A stretch of DNA of 64,000 bases from Leptolyngbya boryana PCC 6306 (GCF_000353285.1 NZ_KB731324.1:1506577-1570576); one strand, 5' to 3'; counted from the stretch's first letter, positions 45,849 through 55,338 are shown. Notes: generated from the letters alone by a model not told the origin. Program-made: numbers and translations.

Positions 45849-46208
45849 ATGGGAAAACTGACTACTCACGTTCTAGATACCGCTCACGGCTGTCCTGCCG
45901 CAGATCTCAAGATTGAACTCTGGCAAATTGATTCGCAAACGGATCAGAAAACCTTGATTAAAACAGTTTTGACAAATTCAGATGGACGGACTGATAGCCC
46001 AATGTTGAATGAATCAGAGATCAACGTTGGCATCTATGAGCTAGTTTTCGCGATCGGCGAATACTTCGCCTCGAAATTCGCTCATCCTGTAGAGCCTGCA
46101 TTTCTCGATCGCGTTCCCATCCGTTTCGGAATCGCAGATGCGACTGCCCACTATCATGTTCCACTGCTAGCTTCCCCGTGGTCGTACAGCACCTATCGAG
46201 GTAGTTAG
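45849..46208 (+). CDS. uraH: 5-hydroxyisourate hydrolase (transthyretin-like)
   Basis: 119 residues. It has both family signatures: LTTHVLDTAHGCPA at the start and the C-terminal YRGS. Catalytic H, R and H residues are in HVLD, RVPIRFGI and AHYHVPLL. It converts 5-hydroxyisourate to OHCU in urate breakdown and purine salvage. No other ureide gene is adjacent. The stop overlaps the convergent hydrolase stop by four bases (TTAG). Confidence 0.95.
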   Translation: MGKLTTHVLDTAHGCPAADLKIELWQIDSQTDQKTLIKTVLTNSDGRTDSPMLNESEINVGIYELVFAIGEYFASKFAHPVEPAFLDRVPIRFGIADATAHYHVPLLASPWSYSTYRGS

Positions 46209-46912
46209 CGCGAACTCACAGCCGAATTCAAAAGATCGAGCAAAGCTTGACGATAGATGCGCTTGCCAGAATCATTTAAATGTACGCCATCTAAGGTGAG
46301 ATCTTCCCGCAGCGCTCGATCGCGAAATAAGGGTTGAATCACGTCTATTCGCACCGTGACATCTTGCTCTGTTCCAACTTGACGAATCAAAGTGTTAATT
46401 TCATCGACCCGATCGAGTGTACCTGCCACATTTGGATTTTTACTCGCTTCAACCGTCGAGTAAAATGCAGGCAACAAGGTGATTTCTGATGCTCCTAATC
46501 CACGAGTTAACGTCACAATCTGGCGCAAATTATTTTTGAAATCGACATTGTTAATTGAATACATCGCGTCATTTGTGCCGATCGCAACGATCACGTTTTG
46601 GCACTGAATATTGCCTGCTTTAAGCTGCTTCAACTGTTCGAGAAGCGACACAGTACTCATGCCGCCCATTGCAAAGTTATAGTTTGATTGACCCAGCGAA
46701 TTGCCCAATCCAGAAGAAATTGAATCCCCGAAAACGCAACCTGTATAACGCTTTCCCGTACTTGCAGTAATTTGAGAACTGACCTTAGAACGCCACCAGT
46801 CTACCGAAGGCAGCTTATCTACTTTCGGAGACGAAACCGCAGGCAAAACACAGGGCGAACTAGCAAGAAGTGTAAACCCAAAGAGTAAGCCAATTTTGAG
46901 CACACGCTTCAT
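46205..46912 (-). CDS. Exported SGNH/GDSL hydrolase
   Basis: 235 residues from the ATG at 46912 (an upstream start adds five). A signal peptide (KRVLKIGLLFGFTLLASSPCVLPAVSS) precedes the SGNH blocks: VFGDSISSGLG (nucleophile S), NYNFAMGGMS (G), VIVAIGTNDAM (N) and LDGVHLNDSG (D, H). A secreted or periplasmic esterase/acylhydrolase of unknown substrate. Confidence 0.9.
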   Translation of the reverse strand: MKRVLKIGLLFGFTLLASSPCVLPAVSSPKVDKLPSVDWWRSKVSSQITASTGKRYTGCVFGDSISSGLGNSLGQSNYNFAMGGMSTVSLLEQLKQLKAGNIQCQNVIVAIGTNDAMYSINNVDFKNNLRQIVTLTRGLGASEITLLPAFYSTVEASKNPNVAGTLDRVDEINTLIRQVGTEQDVTVRIDVIQPLFRDRALREDLTLDGVHLNDSGKRIYRQALLDLLNSAVSSR

Positions 46913-47273
46913 GCAAAAACACTCCAATCATCAATAATTTCTTTGACTTAGTATGGTAAATAAAAGTTCAGTACTTCGTATCCGTATTGGCACATTTCTC
47001 AGTCGCCCCAAGTTAGATTTCCCCAGAACCCTGAATCCCATCAGGACGAATTCTGATATCCAGTCACCATAGAATTGTTCATTCCTCTTGGCAAGCGATC
47101 GGGCACTTCCAGAGAGAAAATGCGTCACGTCAGGTTGGGATCTGAAATTTTACAAAGTTTTGAGTTTACAAAGTTTTGATATTGCACGAAATCAGATCCC
47201 GATGCCCTTCCTCCATGCTTGTAAACTGTAGAGCTAGTGCATTTTGCCTGTTTTGATGTTGATTGAGTTGCTC
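46913..47273. other. Intergenic region with nested inverted and tandem repeats
   Basis: 361 bases between the divergent SGNH hydrolase and glycoside hydrolase genes. GGGATCTGA (47137-47145) is the inverted partner of TCAGATCCC (47192-47200). Between them lie two direct copies of TTTACAAAGTTTTGA (47149-47163 and 47165-47179), spaced by 16 bases. The arrangement looks like a regulatory site or stem-loop before the glycoside hydrolase. No gene of credible length is seen; a 65-codon minus frame (46931-47128) has no features. Confidence 0.5.
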
Positions 47274-48533
47274 ATGATTAAGCTTCGATCCTGGTTCCGT
47301 CACTGGAGAAAAACGATTCTGATGCCGCTCTTTTTGGCATCTTTTGTCACTGTTGTTTGGGCGAGTACTCCTGCAATCGCTCAGATGCAACGTCCTCTCC
47401 TGTTTCCTTCACAACCGACTCCGACCCCGACTGTTCAACCTTCACCCGTCGTTCCACAAATTCCTCGCACCGAGATTCGAGGTGTATGGCTGACGTTCAA
47501 CGATCTCGATGTCATGAAAGATCGCACGAAAGTGCAGAACGCAGTGGATCAATTGGGACGCTTGAATTTCAATACGATTTATCCGGTGGTGTGGAATTCT
47601 GGATATGTGACGTATCCCAGTGCAGTTGCCCAACGCCAGGGCATCCAGCCTTTTGTGTATCGTGGTTCAGATGGACATGACATTCTCGCGGATGTTGTCG
47701 ATCGCGCCCGTCGTCGAGGCTTGCTCGTCGTTCCCTGGTTTGAGTTCGGATTCATGATTCCGTTCACGTCAGAACTCGCGCTGAATCATCCAGACTGGCT
47801 GACTCAGCAGCGCAATGGCGACCAGACTTCCATCAGTGGAGCAGGCGAAGTGGCTTGGCTCAATCCCTTTCATCCTCAGGTGCAGCAGTTCATCACCGAT
47901 TTAGTCTTAGAAGTGGTGACTCAGTACAACGTGGATGGGATTCAGTTTGATGACAATATGAGCCTGCCGCGTGAGTTTGGCTATGATGCTTACACCCGAG
48001 CGCTCTATAAGAGAGAGACAAAAAAAGACGTTCCCAATAATCCAGCGGATCAAGCTTGGATGCGTTGGCGAGCCAACAAAATTACGGCATTCATGGCGCA
48101 ATTGAAGAAAGCCGTGAGAGACCGCAAACCCAATGCAATTTTCTCAATTTCACCTAACTATTATGACTTTGCCTACAAATTCCATTTGCAGGACTGGCTC
48201 GCTTGGGTTCGGCAAGGGATTGCAGATGAATTGATTGTGCAAGTGTACCGTCCGAATTTGCAAAGCTTCATTGAAAAGATTTCACGTCCTGAAATTCAAG
48301 AAGCCCAAAAACGAATCTCAACCGGGGTTGGGGTCTTCACAGGGCAAAGAACAAATCCCGTTTCGATTCGCCAAATTCAAGAGCAAACGCGAGCGGCTCA
48401 GGAACGAGGGTTAGGCGTTGCCTACTTCTATTACGAGAGCCTTTGGGATATTGCTCCGGAGCCTGCCAGCGATCGCCAAGCGGGATTCCAGGCGCTTTTC
48501 CCTGAACCTGCGACTCGACTCGCACAGTGGTAG
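47274..48533 (+). CDS. GHL10/DUF187 family glycoside hydrolase, secreted
   Basis: 419 residues from the ATG at 47274; in-frame ATG at 47256 and TTG at 47244 are alternatives. Signal peptide/membrane segment TILMPLFLASFVTVVW then PAIAQ, a proline/threonine-rich linker and a TIM-barrel hydrolase: TEIRGVWLTFNDLDV, YPVVWNSGYVTYPS, VPWFEFGFMIPF and YNVDGIQFDDN (acid residues D/E at strand ends). Family members such as YngK act on cell-envelope polysaccharides. Confidence 0.9.
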   Translation: MIKLRSWFRHWRKTILMPLFLASFVTVVWASTPAIAQMQRPLLFPSQPTPTPTVQPSPVVPQIPRTEIRGVWLTFNDLDVMKDRTKVQNAVDQLGRLNFNTIYPVVWNSGYVTYPSAVAQRQGIQPFVYRGSDGHDILADVVDRARRRGLLVVPWFEFGFMIPFTSELALNHPDWLTQQRNGDQTSISGAGEVAWLNPFHPQVQQFITDLVLEVVTQYNVDGIQFDDNMSLPREFGYDAYTRALYKRETKKDVPNNPADQAWMRWRANKITAFMAQLKKAVRDRKPNAIFSISPNYYDFAYKFHLQDWLAWVRQGIADELIVQVYRPNLQSFIEKISRPEIQEAQKRISTGVGVFTGQRTNPVSIRQIQEQTRAAQERGLGVAYFYYESLWDIAPEPASDRQAGFQALFPEPATRLAQW

Positions 48534-48611
48534 ATCGTGCAGGGGTAGATTTGTCTATTTTTAAGACTGTCTTCCAACTTTTGCGGATCGAAGTGTGTAA
48601 AAATGTGAAGC

Positions 48612-49529
48612 GTGTGGATAACTTCATCGCCGACTACTGCTTTAACTCCGACTGCCGTTGCCCTGGGAAACTTTGACGGTATCCATTTGGGGCATCGACA
48701 AGTCATTGCACCTGTGCTGGAAAATGACGGGATCGCCCGGACTACGGTTGTAACTTTTAGTCCACATCCGAAAGAATTTTTCACTGGAGAACCTCGATCG
48801 CTGCTCACGCCTCAAGAAGAGAAAGTGTTGCACCTAGAAGCGATCGGGGTTCAACAATTGGTGTTGCTGCCGTTTAACCGTGAACTGGCAAAGCTAACGC
48901 CGCAGCAATTTGTCGAAGAAATTTTGGTCAATCAGCTTCAGGCTCGACAGGTGAGTGTAGGGGCTGATTTTTGTTTTGGACATCGACGCACGGGAACGGC
49001 GGACGATCTGAAAGCGATCGCGGCAACGTTTGGGATTGGGGTGACGATCGTGCCGTTGTTACTCTTTCAAGGCAAGCGAATTAGTAGTTCAGCAATTCGA
49101 GAAGCGCTGTTGTCTGGAGATTTGCAGACCGCGAATCGAATGCTCGGCAGACCTTATCGGCTGATTGGACAGGTCGTAACGGGTCAACAACTGGGTCGCA
49201 CGATCGGATTTCCAACTGCGAATTTGCAGCTTTTAGGAGATAAGCTTGTGCCTTGCCGGGGCGTGTATGCGGTGAGAGTTTCAGGGGCTGGAGAAACTTC
49301 GATTCTGGGTGTGATGAACATTGGCAATCGTCCGACGGTGAATGGTCTCAGTCAAACGATCGAAGTGCATTTGCTCGATTGGTCGGGCGATTTGTATGGA
49401 AAGACGCTGATTGTGGAACTTGAGGAGTTTATTCGCCCTGAGCAAAAGTTTGCGTCATTAGAAGAGTTGAAGGCGCAGATTCAAGCAGATTGTGAAACAG
49501 CACGATCGACACTCGCAGCAATGAGTTAG
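48612..49529 (+). CDS. ribF: Bifunctional riboflavin kinase / FAD synthetase
   Basis: 305 residues from a GTG start. The N-terminal FAD synthetase part has AVALGNFDGIHLGHRQVI, FSPHPKEFF, GADFCFGHRRTGT and RISSSAIREAL; the C-terminal riboflavin kinase part has GRTIGFPTANL, PCRGVYAVRV and IGNRPTVNG. It makes FMN and FAD in the cytosol. Monocistronic by spacing. Confidence 0.96.
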   Translation: MWITSSPTTALTPTAVALGNFDGIHLGHRQVIAPVLENDGIARTTVVTFSPHPKEFFTGEPRSLLTPQEEKVLHLEAIGVQQLVLLPFNRELAKLTPQQFVEEILVNQLQARQVSVGADFCFGHRRTGTADDLKAIAATFGIGVTIVPLLLFQGKRISSSAIREALLSGDLQTANRMLGRPYRLIGQVVTGQQLGRTIGFPTANLQLLGDKLVPCRGVYAVRVSGAGETSILGVMNIGNRPTVNGLSQTIEVHLLDWSGDLYGKTLIVELEEFIRPEQKFASLEELKAQIQADCETARSTLAAMS

Positions 49530-49637
49530 CAATCATCACCGCACATCTGCCTATCTCAGGGCTTTAAGGGTATCGGTGACTTCACGATCGCCTTTTAGAA
49601 TTCAGATATGATGTGAGCAGAGAGCTTGGAAACGTTG

Positions 49638-50012
49638 ATGAGCCTTGATGAACTTTTACATGCAGTTCAAGCATTAGACGAAACCGACTTAGATCAATTG
49701 GTTCGTCAAGCTCTCTTGTTGCAAGCACAGCGTAGAGCGAATATTCTATCGTTAGCAGAATCCGAATTACTGCTGCAAATCAATCAAGGAATTCCAGCAA
49801 CACTCCATCAGCGATATCAAGAATTGGCTGAGAAACGAGATGCCGAAATGCTGAGCAATTTGGAGTACGAAGAATTGTTAGAGTTGAGCGATCGTATTGA
49901 AGATCTCACCGTTCAGCGATTGGAAGCGCTTACAAAATTAGCAGCGCTACGTCATGTATCCTTACAGCAGGTCATGGATGAGCTAGGAATTCAGGCTCCT
50001 AGCTATGTCTAG
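49638..50012 (+). CDS. Helical conserved protein paired with an HNH nuclease
   Basis: 124 residues from the ATG at 49638 (a TTG at 49626 adds four). Entirely helical and leucine/glutamate-rich: LDELLHAVQALDETDLDQLVRQALLLQAQRR, RYQELAEKRDAEMLSNLEYEELLEL and RLEALTKLAALRHVSLQQVMDELGI. The same-strand HNH gene starts 8 bases before its stop, so the two form a module seen repeatedly in cyanobacteria. Role as regulator or inhibitor of the nuclease is only a guess. Confidence 0.75.
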   Translation: MSLDELLHAVQALDETDLDQLVRQALLLQAQRRANILSLAESELLLQINQGIPATLHQRYQELAEKRDAEMLSNLEYEELLELSDRIEDLTVQRLEALTKLAALRHVSLQQVMDELGIQAPSYV

Positions 50013-50454
50013 GGAATACATATCTATTGGACTGAGACAACTTGTTTTTGAGCGTGCTCAAGGATATTGCGAATATTGCCGTAGTCCTGCACGAGTCGCG
50101 TTGGAGACTTTAGCGATCGAGCATATTTTACCTGTGAGCCGAGGGGGTAAAACGGTTGCAGAAAATCTAGCGTTGGCTTGTCAAGGCTGTAATAACTATA
50201 AGTACACTAAGACTGAGGCAGTTGATCCAGTTTCTGCACAAGCTGTGCCGCTGTACAATCCTCGCCAGATGAATTGGGTAGAGCATTTTGCGTGGAATGG
50301 AGACACAACTCTCATGCTGGGACTGACACCAACGGGTCGAGCCACTGTGAACGCGTTGCGAATCAATCGTACGGGGGTAGTGAATTTACGGCAATTGTTG
50401 CGAGATGCAGGACAGCACCCACCTGACGATCCTTCTCCACCTCAACAAGATTGA
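50005..50454 (+). CDS. HNH endonuclease
   Basis: 149 residues. The zinc/HNH core is C-x2-C in GYCEYCRSP, H in IEHILPVSRGG, N in ENLALACQGCNNYK with a second C-x2-C pair. The C-terminal half (about 85-149) is without motif and ends proline-rich. It overlaps the preceding helical gene by 8 bases. Target unknown; possible roles are restriction or a selfish homing-type activity. Confidence 0.9.
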   Translation: MSREYISIGLRQLVFERAQGYCEYCRSPARVALETLAIEHILPVSRGGKTVAENLALACQGCNNYKYTKTEAVDPVSAQAVPLYNPRQMNWVEHFAWNGDTTLMLGLTPTGRATVNALRINRTGVVNLRQLLRDAGQHPPDDPSPPQQD

Positions 50455-50493
50455 TAGGATAATAAATTTGAGATTTTACCTTGTGAGCTTGCT

Positions 50494-51528
50494 GTGAATC
50501 GTCGAGAACTTCTGAAATTATTAGGTCAAACTTCGGGCGGGCTGATTGCTGCAAGCGTTTTGGGTGGCTGTCAAGCTAAATCGATGGATTTACTATTTTC
50601 GCTTGATCCGGCTGAAGCTCTACCAGATCATTTGATCACGCCGCTTGACGAGTTTTATGTGCAGTCTTATGCGCTTCCTTCTCAGGTGAATGTTGAGAAA
50701 TGGCGGTTGAAGATTGGGGGTGAAGTCAATACTCCTGTGACTTTGAACTTTCAAGATATTCTCAATGCGCCGCAAGAAGAGTTTTACCTGACGATGGAAT
50801 GTATCGGCAATCCAGCAGGTGGGAATTTAATCGGGAATGCGAAATGGACAGGTACGCCATTGCTGCCCTTTTTGAAGCAGGCAGGTGTGAAAAAAAGCGC
50901 GATCGAGTTTGCGATGAAAGGCGCAGATTGGTATGAAACGACTTTACCTGTTGCAGAATTAATGCGTCCTGAAGTGCGATTAGTTCATCAAATGAATGGC
51001 ACACCTTTAACGGCAGCACATGGCTATCCGGTTCGGATTATCATTCCGGGACATTTTGGGCAGAAGCAACCGAAATGGATCGTCGGAATTGATGCGATCG
51101 CCAAAACGAAGACCGGATTTTGGGAGAATCAAGGCTGGTCGAATACTGCCGAAATCCCAACTCATTCATTGATGCGGCAAGTTCACGATTCTAGAGTCTG
51201 GAACAAGCAGCATCAAGTCAAACTCACCCGCGATAACTGGGAAAAAGGCGTTTTACTAGCAGGAGTTGCTTTGGATCGATCGACTGCGATCACGTCAATT
51301 CAAATCAGTACGGATGACGGTGTAACCTGGCAAGCTGCCGAGCAGAATCGTCCAGAATCGCCGCATGAATGGACATTGTGGCGCTATCTGTGGAAACCAA
51401 CTCAGGCTGGAAAATATTCGCTATTAGCGCGCGCTAGCTCAGAACGACAGCAGCAAGCGATCGAGGACAAAAATAGTAAAGACGGAAGCTCTGGAATCCT
51501 GAAAATTCAAACTACTTTAGACGCCTAG
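50494..51528 (+). CDS. Sulfite-oxidase-like molybdopterin enzyme
   Basis: 344 residues, GTG start. The N-terminus NRRELLKLLGQTSGGLIAASVLGGC has a twin arginine and a lipobox-like LGGC, so it is probably Tat-exported and lipid-anchored. The molybdopterin domain has the Mo-ligand cysteine in TMECIGNPAGG, plus AHGYPVRIIIPGHFGQKQPKWI. The C-terminal dimerisation domain (SIQISTDDGVTWQAAE...) is an immunoglobulin-like fold. Oxidises sulfite or a related oxo-acceptor; substrate not determined. The stop overlaps the convergent gene by CTAG. Confidence 0.9.
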   Translation: MNRRELLKLLGQTSGGLIAASVLGGCQAKSMDLLFSLDPAEALPDHLITPLDEFYVQSYALPSQVNVEKWRLKIGGEVNTPVTLNFQDILNAPQEEFYLTMECIGNPAGGNLIGNAKWTGTPLLPFLKQAGVKKSAIEFAMKGADWYETTLPVAELMRPEVRLVHQMNGTPLTAAHGYPVRIIIPGHFGQKQPKWIVGIDAIAKTKTGFWENQGWSNTAEIPTHSLMRQVHDSRVWNKQHQVKLTRDNWEKGVLLAGVALDRSTAITSIQISTDDGVTWQAAEQNRPESPHEWTLWRYLWKPTQAGKYSLLARASSERQQQAIEDKNSKDGSSGILKIQTTLDA

Positions 51529-52304
51529 TTTTTACTCGCAATGCGATTTGTTCTGAAGGTGACGTTCGAGCCTTCTTGAGTCTGTTCTAAAACTAGGAGC
51601 GGCGTGGGTTTGGCATTTTGATCCCAGCGCATGTTCGCGATTCTGCCTTGAATCGCAGGTTGCCACGTATCATTTTCATGCGTGGGGCTGAGGAAGGTTT
51701 CAAAGCAATCAATGATTTGATTGATCGTCACAGAAGTCGGCTGAGTTGGAAGTTTGAGAATTTTGATTTGAATCCGAAACAGGACGCGAGTCGATTGAGC
51801 CGATTCGCCAGATTTGTACAAGACATCAAAGATTTCATCGACTTGGCGACCTGTGCTCGCAATTCCAATTTCTCCCTGATTTGCTTGAGTCGGGCGGAGT
51901 GCCAATGTAATTTTGTCTTTGACTCTGATTTTGATTTGATTGACGATCGCGAAATGGAAGACCTCTTCTGCCATTCTCATCCGCAGATAGTCGAGGTTAA
52001 ATTCACGCGAGTGAATCAGATCGGGGTTGCGCTCCATTTTCCCCATCATTTCCACCGCATATTTCAGCTTTTTCTGAATTTCGCGATTTTTAACGATCTC
52101 AAACTTCACCTGTTTCTTCAGCTTATTCGCCTGCAGTGTCGAGAAAACCCCTAAAACGATCAGCAGTAAAAACAGCCCGCCGGAGGTCATCATCCAAACA
52201 TTACCGCCAGCAGGAGAATTCGGACGAGCAGGCTGACTCGATGCAGATTGAGTTTTGACAGGCTTTGCAGCAGTCTGAGCCAAAAGGGGGGACACCATCG
52301 ACAT
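51525..52304 (-). CDS. Conserved membrane protein of unknown function
   Basis: 259 residues. A proline/serine-rich N-terminus, one membrane helix (VWMMTSGGLFLLLIVLGVFSTLQ, about 36-58), then a charged coiled coil (about 60-95) and a mixed soluble domain with RMRMAEEVFHFAIVNQIKIRV. I recognise no domain. Convergent with the sulfite-oxidase-like gene and divergent from the HAD gene. Confidence 0.7.
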   Translation of the reverse strand: MSMVSPLLAQTAAKPVKTQSASSQPARPNSPAGGNVWMMTSGGLFLLLIVLGVFSTLQANKLKKQVKFEIVKNREIQKKLKYAVEMMGKMERNPDLIHSREFNLDYLRMRMAEEVFHFAIVNQIKIRVKDKITLALRPTQANQGEIGIASTGRQVDEIFDVLYKSGESAQSTRVLFRIQIKILKLPTQPTSVTINQIIDCFETFLSPTHENDTWQPAIQGRIANMRWDQNAKPTPLLVLEQTQEGSNVTFRTNRIASKN

Positions 52305-52402
52305 AAGACGTTTTTACAGGAAGAGGTGGTCGATTCCAGAATGCCCCGATGTCACTGGGAACTTGATAATTTGTACACAAATCAAGTCAGGATTTTTTTG
52401 AA

Positions 52403-53158
52403 ATGACACCACTCGATTGTGCTGAAAATTTACACCGAATTCGATTAATTGCAACAGATATGGATGGAACGCTGACCATTCAGGAAAAATTCAGCACGAA
52501 ACTGTTAGCAGCCTTTGATCGATGCCATCACGCTGGAATTCAAATCCTTGTGGTGACGGGGCGATCGGCAGGTTGGGTGAGCGGCTTAGCGAATTATTTG
52601 CCGATCTGGGGTGCGATCGCAGAGAATGGCGGCTTGTTTTATCGCGGTGAAACTCAAGAATTCCTTGTCCCAATTCTCGATGTGAATTTGCATCGTCAGA
52701 AATTAGCAGAGATGTTTGCCGAGTTGCAGACTCATTTTCCTAATCTGCAAGAATCGAGTGATAATGCCTTTCGGCGAACAGATTGGACATTTGATGTGGC
52801 AGATTTGACGTTAGAAGAACTCGAACGCATCAATCTCCTGTGCCAAACCAAAGGTTGGGGCTTCACATACAGCACGATTCAATGTCACCTGAAACTGGTA
52901 GCACAAAGCAAAGCATTGGGATTGAGCCGAATTTTAGAGCATGACTTTACCCACTACGATCGCGAACAGATTGCCACGATCGGCGACAGTCCCAACGACG
53001 AAAGTTTATTTGATGCAAGCCAGTTTCCCATCTCGATTGGAGTTGCGAATCTGAAGCGTTATCAGAATCAACTTCAGCATTTGCCGACTTATGTAACGAT
53101 CGCAGAAGAAGGCAATGGATTTTGCGAATTCGTCGATGCTGTCTTAAAGGGTCGGTAA
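52403..53158 (+). CDS. HAD superfamily phosphatase (Cof/IIB type)
   Basis: 251 residues. HAD motifs in order: I ATDMDGTL, II VVTGRS, III/K in GLSRILEHDF and IV IGDSPNDESLFD. A cap of the IIB kind lies between II and III (about 80-175), as in sugar phosphatases of COG0561. Substrate unknown. The txlA gene follows after 29 bases on the same strand. Confidence 0.92.
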   Translation: MTPLDCAENLHRIRLIATDMDGTLTIQEKFSTKLLAAFDRCHHAGIQILVVTGRSAGWVSGLANYLPIWGAIAENGGLFYRGETQEFLVPILDVNLHRQKLAEMFAELQTHFPNLQESSDNAFRRTDWTFDVADLTLEELERINLLCQTKGWGFTYSTIQCHLKLVAQSKALGLSRILEHDFTHYDREQIATIGDSPNDESLFDASQFPISIGVANLKRYQNQLQHLPTYVTIAEEGNGFCEFVDAVLKGR

Positions 53159-53187
53159 ACTATAGAAAATTGCTGATATCAGAAATC

Positions 53188-53742
53188 ATGGAATCCTCAA
53201 CCCCAAATCGTATCCGAAACTTTCTTATTGCCATCGTTGCAATCACTCTTTCGGTTGCCGTCGCACTTGGGCTGAAAACTCAAACTACAGGCGTTTCGCT
53301 GAATGCGATGTCTGCTGAGGCAGTTCCGCTGGAAGTGGCACTCACCAATGGCAACCCAACGCTGATGGAGTTTTACGCCAATTGGTGTACAAGCTGTCAG
53401 GCAATGGCTCCCGAACTCAAATCGTTAAAAGATAGCTACGGCGATCGCATTAATTTCGTCATGCTGAATGTGGATAACGAGAAATGGTTGCCAGAGATTT
53501 TGTCGTATCGCGTCGATGGTATTCCGCATTTCGTCTATCTGAATGACAAAGGAACCGCGATCGCGCAAGCAATTGGGGAACAACCACGCACCATTATTGA
53601 AGAAAATCTGGTAGCGTTATCTTCTGGTTCAGATTTACCTCACGCTCAGAGTATTGGACAAACTTCGGCGTTCTCATCGCCCGTTGGAACCAAGCCAAGC
53701 GATCCGCGAGGTCATGGCAGCCAGGTTGTTGAAAAATCATAG
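53188..53742 (+). CDS. txlA: Membrane-anchored thioredoxin-like protein TxlA (HCF164-like)
   Basis: 184 residues from the ATG at 53188; a longer frame from 53122 overlaps the HAD gene and has no signal features. One N-terminal helix (FLIAIVAITLSVAVALGL), then a thioredoxin fold with FYANWCTSCQAM (CTSC) and cis-proline in VDGIPHFV. The tail is Ser/Gly/Pro-rich. In cyanobacteria and chloroplasts HCF164/TxlA acts on the thylakoid lumen side in cytochrome b6f and disulfide assembly. It is followed 6 bases later by the disrupted permease gene. Confidence 0.88.
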   Translation: MESSTPNRIRNFLIAIVAITLSVAVALGLKTQTTGVSLNAMSAEAVPLEVALTNGNPTLMEFYANWCTSCQAMAPELKSLKDSYGDRINFVMLNVDNEKWLPEILSYRVDGIPHFVYLNDKGTAIAQAIGEQPRTIIEENLVALSSGSDLPHAQSIGQTSAFSSPVGTKPSDPRGHGSQVVEKS

Positions 53743-53880
53743 AAAGCTATGTCTCGATCGAGTGCGTTACGCTACTACGTTTTATCTCGTCTATTGATGG
53801 CTCCGCTGATGCTCTGGCTGATTACGACGATCGTATTTCTGCTGCTGAGAGCCACGCCTGGGGATACAGTTGATGCCATG

Positions 53881-53900
53881 CTAGTACTACAGTTGTAGAT
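53881..53900. repeat. Left end of the IS element with target duplication
   Basis: CTAG (53881-53884) is the target copy, followed by the 16-bp terminal repeat TACTACAGTTGTAGAT (53885-53900), perfectly matched in inverted form at 55323-55338 with CTAG repeated at 55339-55342. Confidence 0.92.
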
Positions 53901-55338
53901 CTATCGTGATAAGTCTTGGGAATATATAGCCTGACGGCGTTTGTAGTGATGGAACTGTGCCACTGTTTGATGCTGTTGCCGCCACATCGACCAATGCAAT
54001 CGAAACAACATCGACTGTTTGAGTTCCCAACCTAAATGCCAGATCAAGCGGCGAATCTCAGCAATTGAGTTTGGAATTACAGACCACGCTTGCGCTTGAA
54101 TGCGGAGAACTGACGCGATAGATGCCCCCCTTTTTCTAATTCAGATGCATGTGAGCGGACTATCGTCAAAAACGCATGAGCGAGGCAAGATAAGGTGATA
54201 TGACGATACCAGCCTTGCCAAGTTCTGACCTCATACTGGTCGAAGCCGACTTCCCCTTTGGCAGTTTGAAAGCACATTTCGATTGTCCAGCGCGTGCCTG
54301 CGATCTTGACGACGGCTTCGAGGGGAGTTTCCGTCGGAACAAATGCTAAGAAGTAGGCAACTTCATTGGGTTGGTCAACAGAACGGCGTGCCACCACCCA
54401 ACGCTGCCAGTTTGGTCGCTCAGGATGCGGGATAGCAATCGCTGTCCAATCGAACCAGCGTTGTCCTTTTGCACCGCTGCCTGCACTCAGGCGTGACCAA
54501 TCACTGGAGTCAAGTTCAGCAATAACTTGGTCAATCCGCTGTTTTTCCCACTTGAAACTGACCGAGTGATCACACGCGACCTCCAGCACATAGCGCACCT
54601 GATGTTGTTCCAACAAATCGCGCAAGTGGTAGTCACTGCCATACACACTATCCCCTGTCACCCAGCCCACGGGCACTTGTGCTTCAAACGTTCGCTCCAG
54701 CATCATACGTGCCAGTTTTGGCTTGGTAGCAAACTTGCGCTCCACGGGGATATGCGCCGCTCGACAACGTGCCGCGTCGTCTGTCCAACTTTTCGGCAAG
54801 TACAATTCTCGGTCAAGAAATGTATGTCCTTGACGAGTTGCATAGACTAGGAACACGCCAATCTGACAGTTCTCGACTCGTCCTGCGGTTCCAGAGTACT
54901 GCCGCTGTACCCCAACGGAATGCTTGCCTTTTTTGAGAAATCCGGTTTCATCAATCACAAGCACAGCTTCACGATCTCCCATCTGTTCCACCACATAGCT
55001 GCGAACATCATCCCGCAACTCATCTGCACTCCATTTTGACCGATTCAACAGATGTTGGATGCCATAAGGTGTCTCATCGCCACATTGCTCTGACAACTGC
55101 CAACCGTTCTTGCGCTCAATTGGACTCAGCAACCCTTGAACGTACTCCTGCATCCGTTGTCTGGCTTCGACTCGTCCGAACTGATACCCGACTCGCGCAA
55201 TCAGTGCATCGAATTCACGCAGCCATGTCTGCACCTCAGTCCTCATTTGTAGCAATGCACCTGGATGACTCAGCATCGACCACCAGCCCCAAAATGTTCA
55301 CGACATTTCTAGGGTTCCCAATATCTACAACTGTAGTA
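53885..55338 (-). mobile_element. IS701-family insertion sequence
   Basis: A 1454-bp element bounded by perfect 16-bp inverted repeats and flanked by the 4-bp duplication CTAG, as expected of IS701 members, which favour YTAR targets. It holds one transposase gene on minus and non-coding ends. The transposase is intact, so the element may still move. Confidence 0.92.
54077..55276 (-). CDS. IS701-family transposase
   Basis: 399 residues, complete. DDE residues: D in LVIDETGFLKKGKHSVGVQRQ, D in WVTGDSVYGSDY and E in WTIEMCFQTAKGEVGF. The upstream half has a helical DNA-binding-type region (LREFDALIARVGYQFGRVEARQRM). It ends with RQFSAFKRKRGL. ATG at 55276 with a second in-frame ATG at 55246. 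Confidence 0.95.
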   Translation of the reverse strand: MLSHPGALLQMRTEVQTWLREFDALIARVGYQFGRVEARQRMQEYVQGLLSPIERKNGWQLSEQCGDETPYGIQHLLNRSKWSADELRDDVRSYVVEQMGDREAVLVIDETGFLKKGKHSVGVQRQYSGTAGRVENCQIGVFLVYATRQGHTFLDRELYLPKSWTDDAARCRAAHIPVERKFATKPKLARMMLERTFEAQVPVGWVTGDSVYGSDYHLRDLLEQHQVRYVLEVACDHSVSFKWEKQRIDQVIAELDSSDWSRLSAGSGAKGQRWFDWTAIAIPHPERPNWQRWVVARRSVDQPNEVAYFLAFVPTETPLEAVVKIAGTRWTIEMCFQTAKGEVGFDQYEVRTWQGWYRHITLSCLAHAFLTIVRSHASELEKGGHLSRQFSAFKRKRGL

